Part shown: one piece after another, positions 1-8,165 of the stretch
How the letters are laid out: the number at the start of each line of letters is the position of its first letter
Position numbering within the stretch: the first letter of the stretch is position 1
NCBI RefSeq assembly: GCF_000718255.1
Contig: NZ_JOFJ01000009.1
Coordinates: forward strand, 62,001-126,000
Reading direction: 5' to 3'
DNA length: 64,000 nucleotides
DNA from: Spirillospora albida
GTDB taxonomy: Bacteria; Actinomycetota; Actinomycetes; Streptosporangiales; Streptosporangiaceae
The notes under the pieces: generated by a model
Database searches by the model: none
Told to the model about the DNA's origin: nothing
Seen by the model: only the letters and a program-made list of their open reading frames with translations
Translations under genes and position numbers: made by a program

Positions 1-691
1 TCTTCAGTGCCTGCTCCCGCGTGTCGCCCACCTGGGCCAGATGCGCGGAGACATGGGGAAGACCCGGGTCGCCGTGACGGGCGACGGCCCGCGCCTTCTC
101 GTCCGCGTCCACGTGCATTCCGAGGAGCATGGGCAGGTTCCGGGACGCGGCGAGTGCCTCCGTCGCGGGGGACGTGCACGCCACCGTCACCGGAGGCGGG
201 ACGGCGGCGCGCGGCACCACCGGGACCTCGCGGAAGGCGAAGTGGTCGCCCCGCCACCCGACCCGTTCCGAGGTGAGCCAGGCGAGCAGCAGGTCCAGGG
301 ATTCGGCGAAGGCGTCCTCGTAGCGGGCGAGGCCCGTCCCGAAGACCTCCAGGTCCTGCCATGGGCCGCCGCGCCCGACGCCGAGCCGGAAGCGCCCGTC
401 CGAGACGAGCGACAGCATCGCCGCCTGCTCGGCCAGCGCCACGGGGTGCTGCGTCGAGAGGACGCTCACCGCCGTCCCCACATGGACGCGGCGCGTCATG
501 CCCAGGATGTGGCCCGCCAGGACGGGCGCGGACGGGACGACGCCGTACGACATGAAATGGTGCTCCGCCAGCCATACGTCGTCGAAGCCCGCGCGTTCGG
601 CGGTGACGGCGGCGTCGAGGGTGCGGGACAGGGCGGTCGCGTCGGTCTGGCCGGGGGCGCGGGCGCCGAGGAGGAAGATTCCGAAACGCAC
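1..691 (-). CDS. LLM-class (luciferase-like) oxidoreductase, 3' end cut off
   Basis: Reading the minus strand from a GTG at 689-691 gives an uninterrupted 230-codon frame that runs off the left edge. The protein starts VRFGIFLLGARAPGQ and carries TIM-barrel landmarks of the bacterial luciferase-like family: WLAEHHF near residue 40, a GTAVSVLSTQHP strand near 75 and LGVGRGGPW near 110. Families of this type use F420 or FMN to oxidise small substrates; the substrate cannot be told. The start is set by family alignment, and the ribosome site (GGGACGGA) is weak. It is divergent from the dehydrogenase gene, with 54 bases between. Confidence 0.85.
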   Translation of the reverse strand, partial: MRFGIFLLGARAPGQTDATALSRTLDAAVTAERAGFDDVWLAEHHFMSYGVVPSAPVLAGHILGMTRRVHVGTAVSVLSTQHPVALAEQAAMLSLVSDGRFRLGVGRGGPWQDLEVFGTGLARYEDAFAESLDLLLAWLTSERVGWRGDHFAFREVPVVPRAAVPPPVTVACTSPATEALAASRNLPMLLGMHVDADEKARAVARHGDPGLPHVSAHLAQVGDTREQALK

Positions 692-745
692 GTCCGTCCC
701 GTACCCGGCATCGGGTTCGGCCGCACCCTCTGGGAGACTGCCGCC

Positions 746-2308
746 ATGACTGGTGGTTCGTTCAGCAGGGTCGGGGTCGTCGGACTGGGCACGATGGGGG
801 CGGGCATCGCCGAGGTGCTCGCGCGGGGCGGCCTCGCGGTCGTCGGCATCGAGATCGACCGGGACGCCTTGGAGCGGGGACGCGGGAACCTGGAGTCCTC
901 GACCGGACGGGCCGTCAAGCGCGGCCGGCTCACCGAGGACGCGCAGCGCGAGATCCTCGGCCGCATCGAGCTGTCCACCGATTTCGCCGACCTCGGTGAC
1001 TGCGACCTGGTGGTCGAGGCCGTCCCCGAGCGGCTCGACCTGAAGCGCTCGGTGTTCGCCGAGCTCGACCGCGTATGCCGGGACGACGCGGTGCTCGCGA
1101 CCAACACCTCGTCGCTGTCGGTCACCGGCATCGCCGTGTCGACGAAGCGCCCGACGAAGATCGTCGGGGTGCACTTCTTCAACCCGGCACCGGTGATGAG
1201 GCTGGTCGAGGTCATCCGGTCCGTGCTCACCGAGCCCGAGGCGGTCGAGCGGGTCGCCGCGCTGGTCGCGGACCTCGGCAAGACGCCCGTCACGATCGGC
1301 GACCGCTCAGGGTTCGTCGCGAACCGGCTGCTGTTCGGGTACCTGAACCAGGCCGCGGGGATGCTGGAGTCCGGCCACGCGACGCGGGACGACATCGACG
1401 CCGCGATGACGAAGGGCGCCGGCCTCCCCATGGGGCCGTTCACCCTCATGGACCTCATCGGCCTCGACACCTGCCTGGAGGTCCTGGAGGCCGTCTACGC
1501 CGAGTCCCGCGACCGCAGGCACGCCCCCTCGCCGCTGCTGCGCGAGCTCGTCACTGCGGGCCTCCTCGGGCGCAAGACCGGGCACGGCTTCTACTCCTAC
1601 GCCGAGAGGCCCGGCGCGCCGGAGCCGGCCGAGGGCGCCGCCCCCGTCGTCGGCGTGCTCGGCGTCGGGGCCGTCGCGGACGCGTTCGCCGCGCTCGTCG
1701 ACAGGGCGGGCGGGCAGGTCCGCACGTCCGCGGCCGGGCTCGGCGACTGCGACCTGATCGTGGAGGCGTCGGGCGACGCGGCCGCCGGGCGGGAACTGCT
1801 CGCGGTCGCCGCCCAGGCCGCCGGGCAGGGCGCGGTCCTGGCGAGCACCTCCGGCCCGGTGATCGGGCAGGCCGTGGCGACCGGACGCCCCGGCGACGTG
1901 GTCGGCCTGCACCTCCCCGAGGCCGACCGGCCCCTCGCCGAGATCGCCACCACCGTCCTGACCTCGGACGAGACCGCGGCGCGGGCCGTCGAACTCGTCC
2001 GGCGGCTCGGCCTCACCGCCGTCCGGTGCCGCGACCGCGCCGGGTTCATCGTGGACGCGCTCCGCTTCCCCTACCTCAACGACGCGGCCGCGATGCTCGG
2101 CGCCGGCTACGCCGACCCCGACGCGATCGACGCCGCGATGACGCTGGGCTGCGGCTACCCGACCGGGCCCATCGCCGACCTCGACCGGCTCGGCCTCGAT
2201 CGCGCCGTCACCGTTCTGCGGGCCCTGTACGCCGAGGCCCGCGAGCCCGCGCTCGCCCCCACGCCCCTGCTGGAGGAGCACGTGACGGCGGGGCGCCCCC
2301 TCCGGTGA
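746..2308 (+). CDS. 3-hydroxyacyl-CoA dehydrogenase (3-hydroxybutyryl-CoA type), tandem-duplicated
   Basis: 520 residues, NAD(P)-dependent oxidation of 3-hydroxyacyl-CoA in beta-oxidation or butyrate-type metabolism. The first half (about 1-290) is a complete family member: Rossmann loop GLGTMGAG near residue 12, TNTSSLS, and GVHFFNPAPVM with the catalytic His, followed by the all-helical dimerisation domain. The second half (about 300-520) repeats this fold, but its nucleotide loop reads GVLGVGAVA and its active-site segment GLHLPEADR, so it is probably not catalytic. The frame is open upstream to position 41, but ATG 746 begins just before the Rossmann strand and is the sensible start. Confidence 0.9.
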   Translation: MTGGSFSRVGVVGLGTMGAGIAEVLARGGLAVVGIEIDRDALERGRGNLESSTGRAVKRGRLTEDAQREILGRIELSTDFADLGDCDLVVEAVPERLDLKRSVFAELDRVCRDDAVLATNTSSLSVTGIAVSTKRPTKIVGVHFFNPAPVMRLVEVIRSVLTEPEAVERVAALVADLGKTPVTIGDRSGFVANRLLFGYLNQAAGMLESGHATRDDIDAAMTKGAGLPMGPFTLMDLIGLDTCLEVLEAVYAESRDRRHAPSPLLRELVTAGLLGRKTGHGFYSYAERPGAPEPAEGAAPVVGVLGVGAVADAFAALVDRAGGQVRTSAAGLGDCDLIVEASGDAAAGRELLAVAAQAAGQGAVLASTSGPVIGQAVATGRPGDVVGLHLPEADRPLAEIATTVLTSDETAARAVELVRRLGLTAVRCRDRAGFIVDALRFPYLNDAAAMLGAGYADPDAIDAAMTLGCGYPTGPIADLDRLGLDRAVTVLRALYAEAREPALAPTPLLEEHVTAGRPLR

Positions 2309-2327
2309 TCCCCATATCCTTGGAGGC

Positions 2328-2642
2328 ATGAGCCCCCGCAAGAACCGCCGTGCCGTCTCGGGTCGTCCCCCGAAGAGCGGCGGCGGATCGTGGGCCGAGG
2401 AGACCGAGGACGGGCCGGACGGCGCCTGGGTCGTCCGGTCCGTCTCCGGGGCGGGCGCGACCAAGGCGTACCGGTGCCCCGGATGCGACCAGGAGATCCC
2501 GCCGGGCGTCGGGCACGTCGTGGCGTGGTCCGCGCACGGCGACGCGGACGACCGGCGCCACTGGCACCGCCCGTGCTGGCAGGCGCGGGGCAGGCGCGCC
2601 CCCCGCGTCCAGCGATCGAGGAACGCGCCGAGGTACGGATGA
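2328..2642 (+). CDS. small Cys/His protein, conserved in actinomycetes
   Basis: 104 residues, ATG start 19 bases after the dehydrogenase. A basic N-terminus (MSPRKNRRAV) precedes a putative zinc site: CPGC at residues 50-53, His63 and HWHRPCW at 78-84. Similar short proteins occur in streptomycetes, often labelled ATP/GTP-binding without a visible nucleotide loop, and none is seen here. The function is unknown; the Cys/His pattern suggests metal or nucleic-acid binding. It lies 9 bases before a hydrolase gene and is probably cotranscribed with it. Confidence 0.75.
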   Translation: MSPRKNRRAVSGRPPKSGGGSWAEETEDGPDGAWVVRSVSGAGATKAYRCPGCDQEIPPGVGHVVAWSAHGDADDRRHWHRPCWQARGRRAPRVQRSRNAPRYG

Positions 2643-2651
2643 GGGGTAGGG

Positions 2652-3374
2652 ATGGCGGAGATCAGGGCGGCCTCGGTGCTGCCGGCACGGCGCGAGGAGA
2701 TCGCACTCCACACACAGGACGGCCTGGAACTGGTCGGTGAGCTGGCCCTCCCCGCGGACCGGCCGCCCGTCGCCACGCTCGTCTGCCTGCACCCCCTCCC
2801 GACGGCCGAGGGGATGATGGACAGCCACGTCCTGCGGAAGGCGTCGTACCGGCTGCCCGCGCTCGCGGGCGTCGCGGTCCTGCGCTTCAACACGCGCGGG
2901 ACGTCATCGGCGCGCGGCACCAGCCAGGGCGAGTTCGGCGGCGGCGAGACCGAGCGATGGGACGTCGCCGCCGCGCTGGAGTACACCGAGTACCACGACC
3001 TGCCCCGTCCGTGGCTGCTGGGCTGGTCGTTCGGCACCGAGCTCGCGCTGAAGTGGGGACGCGACCCGCTCGTCGAGGGAGCGATCCTGCTGTCGCCGCC
3101 GCTGCGTCGCGCGACGGACGCCGACCTGGACGCCTGGGGCGCGGACGGGCGCCCGGTGGTGGCGCTCGTGCCCGAGTTCGACGACTACCTGCGTCCGGCG
3201 GAGGCGCGAAAGCGGTTCAAGCGGATCCCGCAGGCGGAGGTGGTCGCGGTGGACGACGCGAAGCACCTGTGGGTGGGGGAGCCGTACGTCCGGATCGTCC
3301 TGAACGAGATCGTCCGGCGTGTCGCCCCGGGCGCGTTCCCCCTTCCCACCGAATGGGATGAACCGGACGAATAA
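2652..3374 (+). CDS. alpha/beta hydrolase
   Basis: 240 residues with the alpha/beta-hydrolase plan: oxyanion strand CLHPLP near residue 45, RFNTRGTSSARG near 78, and nucleophile elbow GWSFGTE with Ser126. A late Asp (EFDDY) and a His in DDAKHLWVGE complete a plausible triad. It resembles the short esterase-like hydrolases of actinobacteria that have no lid domain. No signal peptide is seen, so it should act in the cytoplasm. The substrate is unknown. ATG 2652 is preceded by GAGGGGTAGGG. Confidence 0.85.
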   Translation: MAEIRAASVLPARREEIALHTQDGLELVGELALPADRPPVATLVCLHPLPTAEGMMDSHVLRKASYRLPALAGVAVLRFNTRGTSSARGTSQGEFGGGETERWDVAAALEYTEYHDLPRPWLLGWSFGTELALKWGRDPLVEGAILLSPPLRRATDADLDAWGADGRPVVALVPEFDDYLRPAEARKRFKRIPQAEVVAVDDAKHLWVGEPYVRIVLNEIVRRVAPGAFPLPTEWDEPDE

Positions 3375-3481
3375 ACTTTGCGGCCGATCGCGGCCATGGC
3401 CGTTCGATATGCCCCGAAGCGGGTGACGATTGCGTAGCCGCCGTATGGACGGCGGGCGGCGGGACTCGACGTGAGGACGAG

Positions 3482-4291
3482 ATGACCGTGCAGCTCTACG
3501 CAAGGGACGTCGGCTCGGGGACACCGCTGGTGCTGCTGCACGCCTTCCCCCTGTCCTCGGCGATGTGGTTGAACCAGCGCGAGGGCCTCGCCCCCCGGTT
3601 CCGGGTGGTCACCCCCGACCTGCGCGGCTTCGGCGGGTCCGTGCTGGGCCGCGACGACCCGTCCATCGACCTCATGGCCGACGACGTCGCGCAGCTGCTG
3701 CGCCGCCTCGGCCTCCGCCGCGCCGTGATCGGCGGCCTGTCCATGGGCGGGTACGTCGCGATGGCGCTGTGCCGCCGCCATCCCGAACTCGTCCTCGGCC
3801 TCGTCCTGGCGGGGACCCGCGCGTCCGCCGACACGAACGGCGCCCGCGAGACGCGGATCCGGCAGGCCGAGCTCCTCGAACGCGACGCGTCCGTCCAGGT
3901 GCTCGTGGACGAGGTCCTCCCGCACCTCGTCGGCCCCACCACGCTCCGCCAGCGCGCCCTCGTCTACGGGCGCGTGCGCGGGCTCGTCCAGTCGACGCCG
4001 CCGCACGCCGCCGCCTGGGCGCAGCGGGCCATGGCCGCACGCGCCGACTCCTTCGACACCCTCCGCGGCCTGCGCGCCCCCGCCCTCGTCATGGTCGGCG
4101 CGGAGGACGCCCTCGCCACCGAGGGGGAGGCCCGCGCGATGGCGGACGCCCTTCCGAACGCCGAGCTCCTCGTCATCCCCCGCGCCGGCCACCTCTGCGC
4201 CGTCGAGCAGCCCGACCTGTTCAACCAGGCCGTCGGGGAGTTCGCCGCGGCCGTCGCCAAGACCGACCGCGGCGCCGGGCGCCCCGGCTAG
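3482..4291 (+). CDS. alpha/beta fold hydrolase
   Basis: 269 residues. The classical motifs are clear: LLHAFPLSSAMW for the oxyanion hole, DLRGFGGS, the nucleophile elbow GGLSMGG with Ser87, Asp in GAEDALA and His in RAGHLCAVEQP. This is the architecture of 3-oxoadipate enol-lactonase or haloperoxidase-like esterases, but nothing nearby fixes the substrate. The ribosome site is GAGGACGAG. Its stop (4289-4291) overlaps the stop of the converging AI-2E gene. Confidence 0.87.
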   Translation: MTVQLYARDVGSGTPLVLLHAFPLSSAMWLNQREGLAPRFRVVTPDLRGFGGSVLGRDDPSIDLMADDVAQLLRRLGLRRAVIGGLSMGGYVAMALCRRHPELVLGLVLAGTRASADTNGARETRIRQAELLERDASVQVLVDEVLPHLVGPTTLRQRALVYGRVRGLVQSTPPHAAAWAQRAMAARADSFDTLRGLRAPALVMVGAEDALATEGEARAMADALPNAELLVIPRAGHLCAVEQPDLFNQAVGEFAAAVAKTDRGAGRPG

Positions 4292-5784
4292 AGCGTCTCC
4301 TGCCGGGGCAGCATGACCTCCCGGATCAGCAGCGAGATCGCGGCCGCCGTCGGGATCGCGAGCAGCGCGCCGACCACGCCGAGCATCGTGCCGCCGACCA
4401 GCGCCGCGACGATCGTGACGGCCGGCGGGACGTCCACCGTCCGCTTCATGACCCGCGGATAGATGAGGTAGTTCTCCACCTGCTGGTACACGATGTAGAA
4501 GACGATGCAGACGATCCCGGGGGTCGACGTGTCCCCGGTGAGGAACGCGACCAGCACCACCACGACCGCGCCGACCGTCGCACCGATGAGCGGGATCAGG
4601 TCCGTCACGGCGACGATCAGCGCCAGCGCCAGCGCGTACTCCACCCCCAGGATCTCCAGGAAGATGTAGGACGAGACGCCCGCGATGAACGCGATGGTGA
4701 ACTGGCCCGCGACGTAACCGCCGATCCGGTCCAGGATCTCGTCGCCGAGCAGCGCCACCCGGGCCCGTCTCGAGCGCGGCGCGAGCTGGTAGAAGAACGT
4801 CTTGATCTGCGGCAGCGAACTCAGGAAGTACAGCGTCAGGATCAGGATCGTGACCGTCTGGAAGACGCCGTTGAGCGCCACCTTCCCGATCCCGGTCGCG
4901 GTGTCGGTGATGCGGTCCTGGAAGTCCTTGCTGTCGACGAAATTCTCCGCGCGGTCGAGGAGGCCGTACCGCTTGTCCCACTCGACGAGCCGCTCGTTCT
5001 CCTGCAGCTGCTCGACATAGGCCGGGATGTTCTTGCGCAGCTCCGTGGTCTCCTCCGTCACGGGCTGCACGAGCGACGCGACGAAACCCGCGAAGAACAG
5101 GATCACGCCGAGGAACACCGTCGTGACCGCGAGCCCGCGCGGGAACCCGTACTTGCGGAGCCGCTCCACCGCCGGATTCAGCCCGACGGCGAGGAACATC
5201 GCCACCACGATCATGACGAGCACCGACTTGACGCTCTGCACCGCGTTGACCAGCAGCCACGCGGTGATCACGCCGAGCGCGGCGGTGAACCCGAACACGA
5301 ACGGGTGCGCCCGCCCGAGCGGCTCCCCCGGCCGCCCGAACGGGAACATGTGGTCGACGCCGGCCTCGCGCCTGCGCTGCTCGATGTCGTGCGCGGGGTC
5401 GGGCGCCCCCGGCTCGGGCTTCACCGGCTCCGCGACCGGCGCGGGCAGCGGCCGCTCGACCGGGGTCCCGGTGACCGGATCCCGCTCCTGGGCCGTTCCG
5501 CCGGTCTCCTCCGGTTCCAGCGCGCCGCTGTCGCGCGTCGAGGCGCCACCGGACGGGTCGTCGCGGTCCAGCCCGCCCGCGCGCCCCGTTCCGCCGGCGG
5601 TTCCCGAACCCGCCGCGGCGCCGGCCGCACCGGCCGCGCCGGATTCGGCGCCGGCGCCGGTGCCGCCGGCCGCCTTGGCCTTGAGACGCTTGAGGCGGTC
5701 GAGCAGGGGGCGGGGGTCGGGCCGGCGGCGCCGGCCGGACGGGGGTGTTGCCGGGCCGTCCCCGTGGGGCTTGTCGTCGGGCAC
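4288..5784 (-). CDS. AI-2E family transporter-like membrane protein
   Basis: 498 residues from GTG 5784, chosen because GAGGAGAG lies five bases upstream; an in-frame ATG at 5856 lacks this. The first 150 residues are hydrophilic, Pro/Gly/Ala-rich and probably cytoplasmic. They are followed by about eight hydrophobic helices, including WLLVNAVQSVKSVLVMIVVA, and by the signature stretch DLIPLIGATVGAVVV of the family (TqsA/YdiK-like). Members export quorum signals or act as Na+/H+ antiporters, so the role here is open. The C-terminus is LPRQETL. The long Gly/Ala-rich N-terminal extension is typical of actinobacterial members. Confidence 0.88.
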   Translation of the reverse strand: MPDDKPHGDGPATPPSGRRRRPDPRPLLDRLKRLKAKAAGGTGAGAESGAAGAAGAAAGSGTAGGTGRAGGLDRDDPSGGASTRDSGALEPEETGGTAQERDPVTGTPVERPLPAPVAEPVKPEPGAPDPAHDIEQRRREAGVDHMFPFGRPGEPLGRAHPFVFGFTAALGVITAWLLVNAVQSVKSVLVMIVVAMFLAVGLNPAVERLRKYGFPRGLAVTTVFLGVILFFAGFVASLVQPVTEETTELRKNIPAYVEQLQENERLVEWDKRYGLLDRAENFVDSKDFQDRITDTATGIGKVALNGVFQTVTILILTLYFLSSLPQIKTFFYQLAPRSRRARVALLGDEILDRIGGYVAGQFTIAFIAGVSSYIFLEILGVEYALALALIVAVTDLIPLIGATVGAVVVVLVAFLTGDTSTPGIVCIVFYIVYQQVENYLIYPRVMKRTVDVPPAVTIVAALVGGTMLGVVGALLAIPTAAAISLLIREVMLPRQETL

Positions 5785-5867
5785 GCCGCTCTCCTCCTCA
5801 GTACTGCATCCGTCGTCCGCGCGGGCCGCACCATCGGAATGGCGGGGCCGCACCACTTGGGATGAGA

Positions 5868-5910
5868 TGCGAAGAGCCTAAAGGCAGTTGGCGCCTTCAG
5901 GCTCTTCGCA
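5868..5910 (-). terminator. hairpin terminator after the coiled-coil gene
   Basis: A perfect 12-bp inverted repeat (TGCGAAGAGCCT at 5868-5879 with its complement at 5899-5910). The 19-base loop contains a second short pairing (AAGGC/GCCTT). It begins 37 bases past the stop of the minus-strand coiled-coil gene and before the AI-2E gene start, the right place to end that transcript. No U-tract is present, which is usual in high-GC actinobacteria. Confidence 0.75.
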
Positions 5911-5946
5911 CAGCTCAGGGGAGTGTCGGGGCGGTCGCCCCGGTGA

Positions 5947-7275
5947 TCACTCCTGCCACCAGTCCTCGTCGTCCTCCTCGGACTTCTTGCCCTGCGCGGG
6001 CTTGGCGGCGGGCGCGGCCTTCGCGGCCGGCTGCGGGGCGGGCTGCTTGGGCTGCTGGGCGGCCGGCTTCGGCTCCGCGGCCGGGATGGCGGGCTTCTCC
6101 GGGGCCGCGGCGATCTCGGGCTCGCCGCCCATGGCGGGGGCGACGCCGCCGATGAGCTGGCGCAGCTGGTTGAGGTGGCTGGTGATGCTGTCGCGCTGCC
6201 GGGTCAGCTCGTCGACCTGGCGCTGCGCGGCGGTCCTAACGCGGTCGGCCTCGGCCTTGGTCTCGGCGAGCAGCTGCTCGGCCTGCGACTTGGCCTCCGC
6301 GATGACGTTGTCGGAGTTCTTGCGCGCGTTGGCCATGAGCTGCTTGGCGTGCGAGTCGGCCTCGCGCCGCGTCTGCTCGGCCTGCTGGGTGGCCTTCGCG
6401 GCGCGCTGCTCGGCGGACGCGGCGCGCTGCTCGGCCTCGGCGACCAGCTTCTGGGTGGCGGCCTGCGCGGCGCCGTGCCGCTCGGCGTCCTGCCGGTCGG
6501 CCTCCTCGCGGCGGGCGGCGAGCTGGATCTCGAACTCGGCCTCCGCCTGGGCGCGCTGGGCCTCGCTCTCCTCGAGGATGCGCTGGGCCTGCGCGCGCAT
6601 CTCGTCGGCCTGCCGCTTGGCGGTCGTGAGGATCTCGTCCCGCTCGCGCTTGGTGGACGCGCGCAGCTGCGCGACCTCGCGCTCGGTGGTGGTGCGCAGC
6701 TTCGCGATCTCGCGCTCGGCCGAGGCGCGCTTCTCGGCGACCTCGTGGTCGGCGGTGGCGCGCAGCTTCGCGACCTCGCGCTCGGTCGTCGAGGTCAGCT
6801 CGTCGGCCTCGCGGCGGGCGGAGGTGCGCACCTCCTCGGCCTCACGCTCGGCGGCCTGCCGCATGTCGTCGCCCTCGCGCTGGGCGTTGGCGCGCAGCTC
6901 GGCCGCGTCGTTCTCGGCGGTGGCGCGCTGCTCGGCGGCGTCGACCTTGGCCGCGGCCTTGATCTCGTTGGCCTCCGACCGGGCGGCCTGGACGAGTTCG
7001 GTGGCCTGCTCCTCCGCGAGGCGGAGGAGCTGCTCGATGCGCGCGCCCAGACCGGAGTAGGTGGGCCGCTCCTGCTCCTGGAGCTGCCGATGGGCGTCCG
7101 ACAGCTCGCGCTGGAGGGCCTGGGTCTGCTCGCGGACCTGGCGGACCTCGTTGTCGAGCTGCTTGATGTGCTCGTCGACCTGGTGCCGGTCGTAGCCGCG
7201 AAGCACCACGTCGAACTCGCGCGGGGGCGTGTCTTCAAAGAAGTTGCTGAGCTGGGCGTCGATGTCGGACTGCAT
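5947..7275 (-). CDS. DivIVA-domain coiled-coil protein (FilP/Scy-like cytoskeletal family)
   Basis: 442 residues. Residues 13-50 match the DivIVA N-terminus (RGYDRHQVDEHIKQL). Residues 75-365 are an almost uninterrupted coiled coil built of 11-residue repeats, and the tail (380-442) is Ala/Pro/Lys-rich, ending EEDDEDWWQE. Proteins of this type form intermediate-filament-like structures and guide polar growth in streptomycetes (FilP, Scy). That role here is inferred from architecture. The frame stays open to 8142, but ATG 7275 coincides with the start of the DivIVA domain and everything upstream is intergenic or antisense to other genes. Monocistronic, with its own terminator. Confidence 0.87.
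   Translation of the reverse strand: MQSDIDAQLSNFFEDTPPREFDVVLRGYDRHQVDEHIKQLDNEVRQVREQTQALQRELSDAHRQLQEQERPTYSGLGARIEQLLRLAEEQATELVQAARSEANEIKAAAKVDAAEQRATAENDAAELRANAQREGDDMRQAAEREAEEVRTSARREADELTSTTEREVAKLRATADHEVAEKRASAEREIAKLRTTTEREVAQLRASTKRERDEILTTAKRQADEMRAQAQRILEESEAQRAQAEAEFEIQLAARREEADRQDAERHGAAQAATQKLVAEAEQRAASAEQRAAKATQQAEQTRREADSHAKQLMANARKNSDNVIAEAKSQAEQLLAETKAEADRVRTAAQRQVDELTRQRDSITSHLNQLRQLIGGVAPAMGGEPEIAAAPEKPAIPAAEPKPAAQQPKQPAPQPAAKAAPAAKPAQGKKSEEDDEDWWQE
6544..7005 (-). repeat. fourteen hendecad (11-residue, 33-bp) coding repeats
   Basis: Residues 91-244 of the coiled-coil protein divide into fourteen in-register units of 11 residues without insertions, for example VAKLRATADHE, VAEKRASAERE, IAKLRTTTERE and VAQLRASTKRE. 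Charged residues recur at fixed places (RE/ERE at the unit ends). A second, shorter hendecad run occupies about residues 310-355. The 33-base period makes this stretch internally repetitive at DNA level. Confidence 0.8.
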
Positions 7276-7637
7276 GTGGCTCAATCCTGATGTGACGGGG
7301 CTACGGGTGGTTCCGGGGACCGGTTGATCGCCTGACAGCACGGGCGCAGAGAGCCCCAGACCTCTTCCGGTGAAGGAAGCGTACTCCGGACGCTGCCGTG
7401 TTGGGGGCTCATCTTGACGCGCTGCGTGTTTTGTCTCTTTTGTTTGATTCCTTTGATGGGCGCTCGCCGCCCAGGTGCGGCCCGGAAAATCCACCAAATG
7501 TGGCCGAACGGTCACAGAGCCATGCGTCATGGCCTCGAACGCGCTCGGTGATATCGAACGCGTCACGATCCGGTCGCGCCCGCGCACCGGCCCGATCTCA
7601 AGATCATGTACCCGGGCGCGGACGCTAGACCCGTCCC
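7276..7637. other. intergenic region, 362 bases
   Basis: It holds the upstream region of the minus-strand coiled-coil gene and the 3' flank of the epimerase gene. I see a relatively T-rich patch (about 7425-7460) but no convincing coding frame, RNA or inverted repeat. The coiled-coil gene promoter must lie here, but I cannot place it with confidence. Confidence 0.5.
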
Positions 7638-8060
7638 TCAGCGCTTCTGGACGAGCTCCGTCAGCACCCCGTGGCAGTCCTTCGGGTGCAGGAAGTTGAT
7701 CTTCGAGCCCAGGGAGCCGTTGCGCGGCGCCTCGTACAGCACGCGGACGCCCCGGTCCGCGATCCCGGCGGCCTCGTCCGCCACGTCGCCGTCCGTCCCG
7801 AACGCGATGTGGTGCACGCCCTCGCCGTTCTTCGCGAGCCATTTCGCGACCGCCGAGTCGTCCCGGATCGGCTCGATCAGCTGGATGTAGCTGGCCGCGC
7901 CGTCCCCCGTCTCGTTGATCTTGAGCATGCACTCCCGGACGCCCTGCTCCTCGTTCACCTCGAAGTGCGCGTCGGTGAAACCGTACGTCGCCTTGTAGAA
8001 CTCGACGGTGGCGTCCAGGTCGTGACAGGCGATGCCGATGTGGTCGATGCGGGTCAGCAT
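7638..8060 (-). CDS. methylmalonyl-CoA epimerase
   Basis: 140 residues, the usual length. A vicinal-oxygen-chelate fold protein that interconverts (S)- and (R)-methylmalonyl-CoA between propionyl-CoA carboxylase and the B12 mutase. Metal ligands are visible: His in MLTRIDHIGIA, Gln in SYIQLIEP, His in GVHHIAFG and Glu in the C-terminal LTELVQKR strand. HPKDCHGVLTEL is characteristic. ATG 8060 has a strong ribosome site (GGAGGAAGG). It is divergent from the thiolase gene over 105 bases, fitting a shared short-chain acyl-CoA pathway. Confidence 0.92.
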   Translation of the reverse strand: MLTRIDHIGIACHDLDATVEFYKATYGFTDAHFEVNEEQGVRECMLKINETGDGAASYIQLIEPIRDDSAVAKWLAKNGEGVHHIAFGTDGDVADEAAGIADRGVRVLYEAPRNGSLGSKINFLHPKDCHGVLTELVQKR

Positions 8061-8165
8061 GGGCTTTCCTTCCTCCGGGGCGGCGGGCTGGGCGATGGTG
8101 AGGGCGCGCCTCCCTCCTGGGTATCGTGGCAAACGTCGCCATCGCACCACCCTGGAGGCCCCCTC

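Noticed and set aside
41..745. N-terminal extension making a 755-residue dehydrogenase
   Set aside because: The extra 235 codons are Arg/Gly-rich and lie antisense to a clear luciferase-like gene; the Rossmann fold begins at ATG 746.
3185..5260. 691-codon minus-strand frame
   Set aside because: Covers two hydrolase genes in antisense and the AI-2E gene out of frame; no domain in it.
5888..7060. 390-codon Ser/Ala-rich plus-strand frame
   Set aside because: It is the shadow of the hendecad coiled coil: low-complexity composition mirrors the repeats, and no ribosome site or domain is seen.
7276..8142. Extension of the coiled-coil frame to 8142
   Set aside because: It crosses the epimerase gene in another frame and adds no recognisable domain before the DivIVA start.
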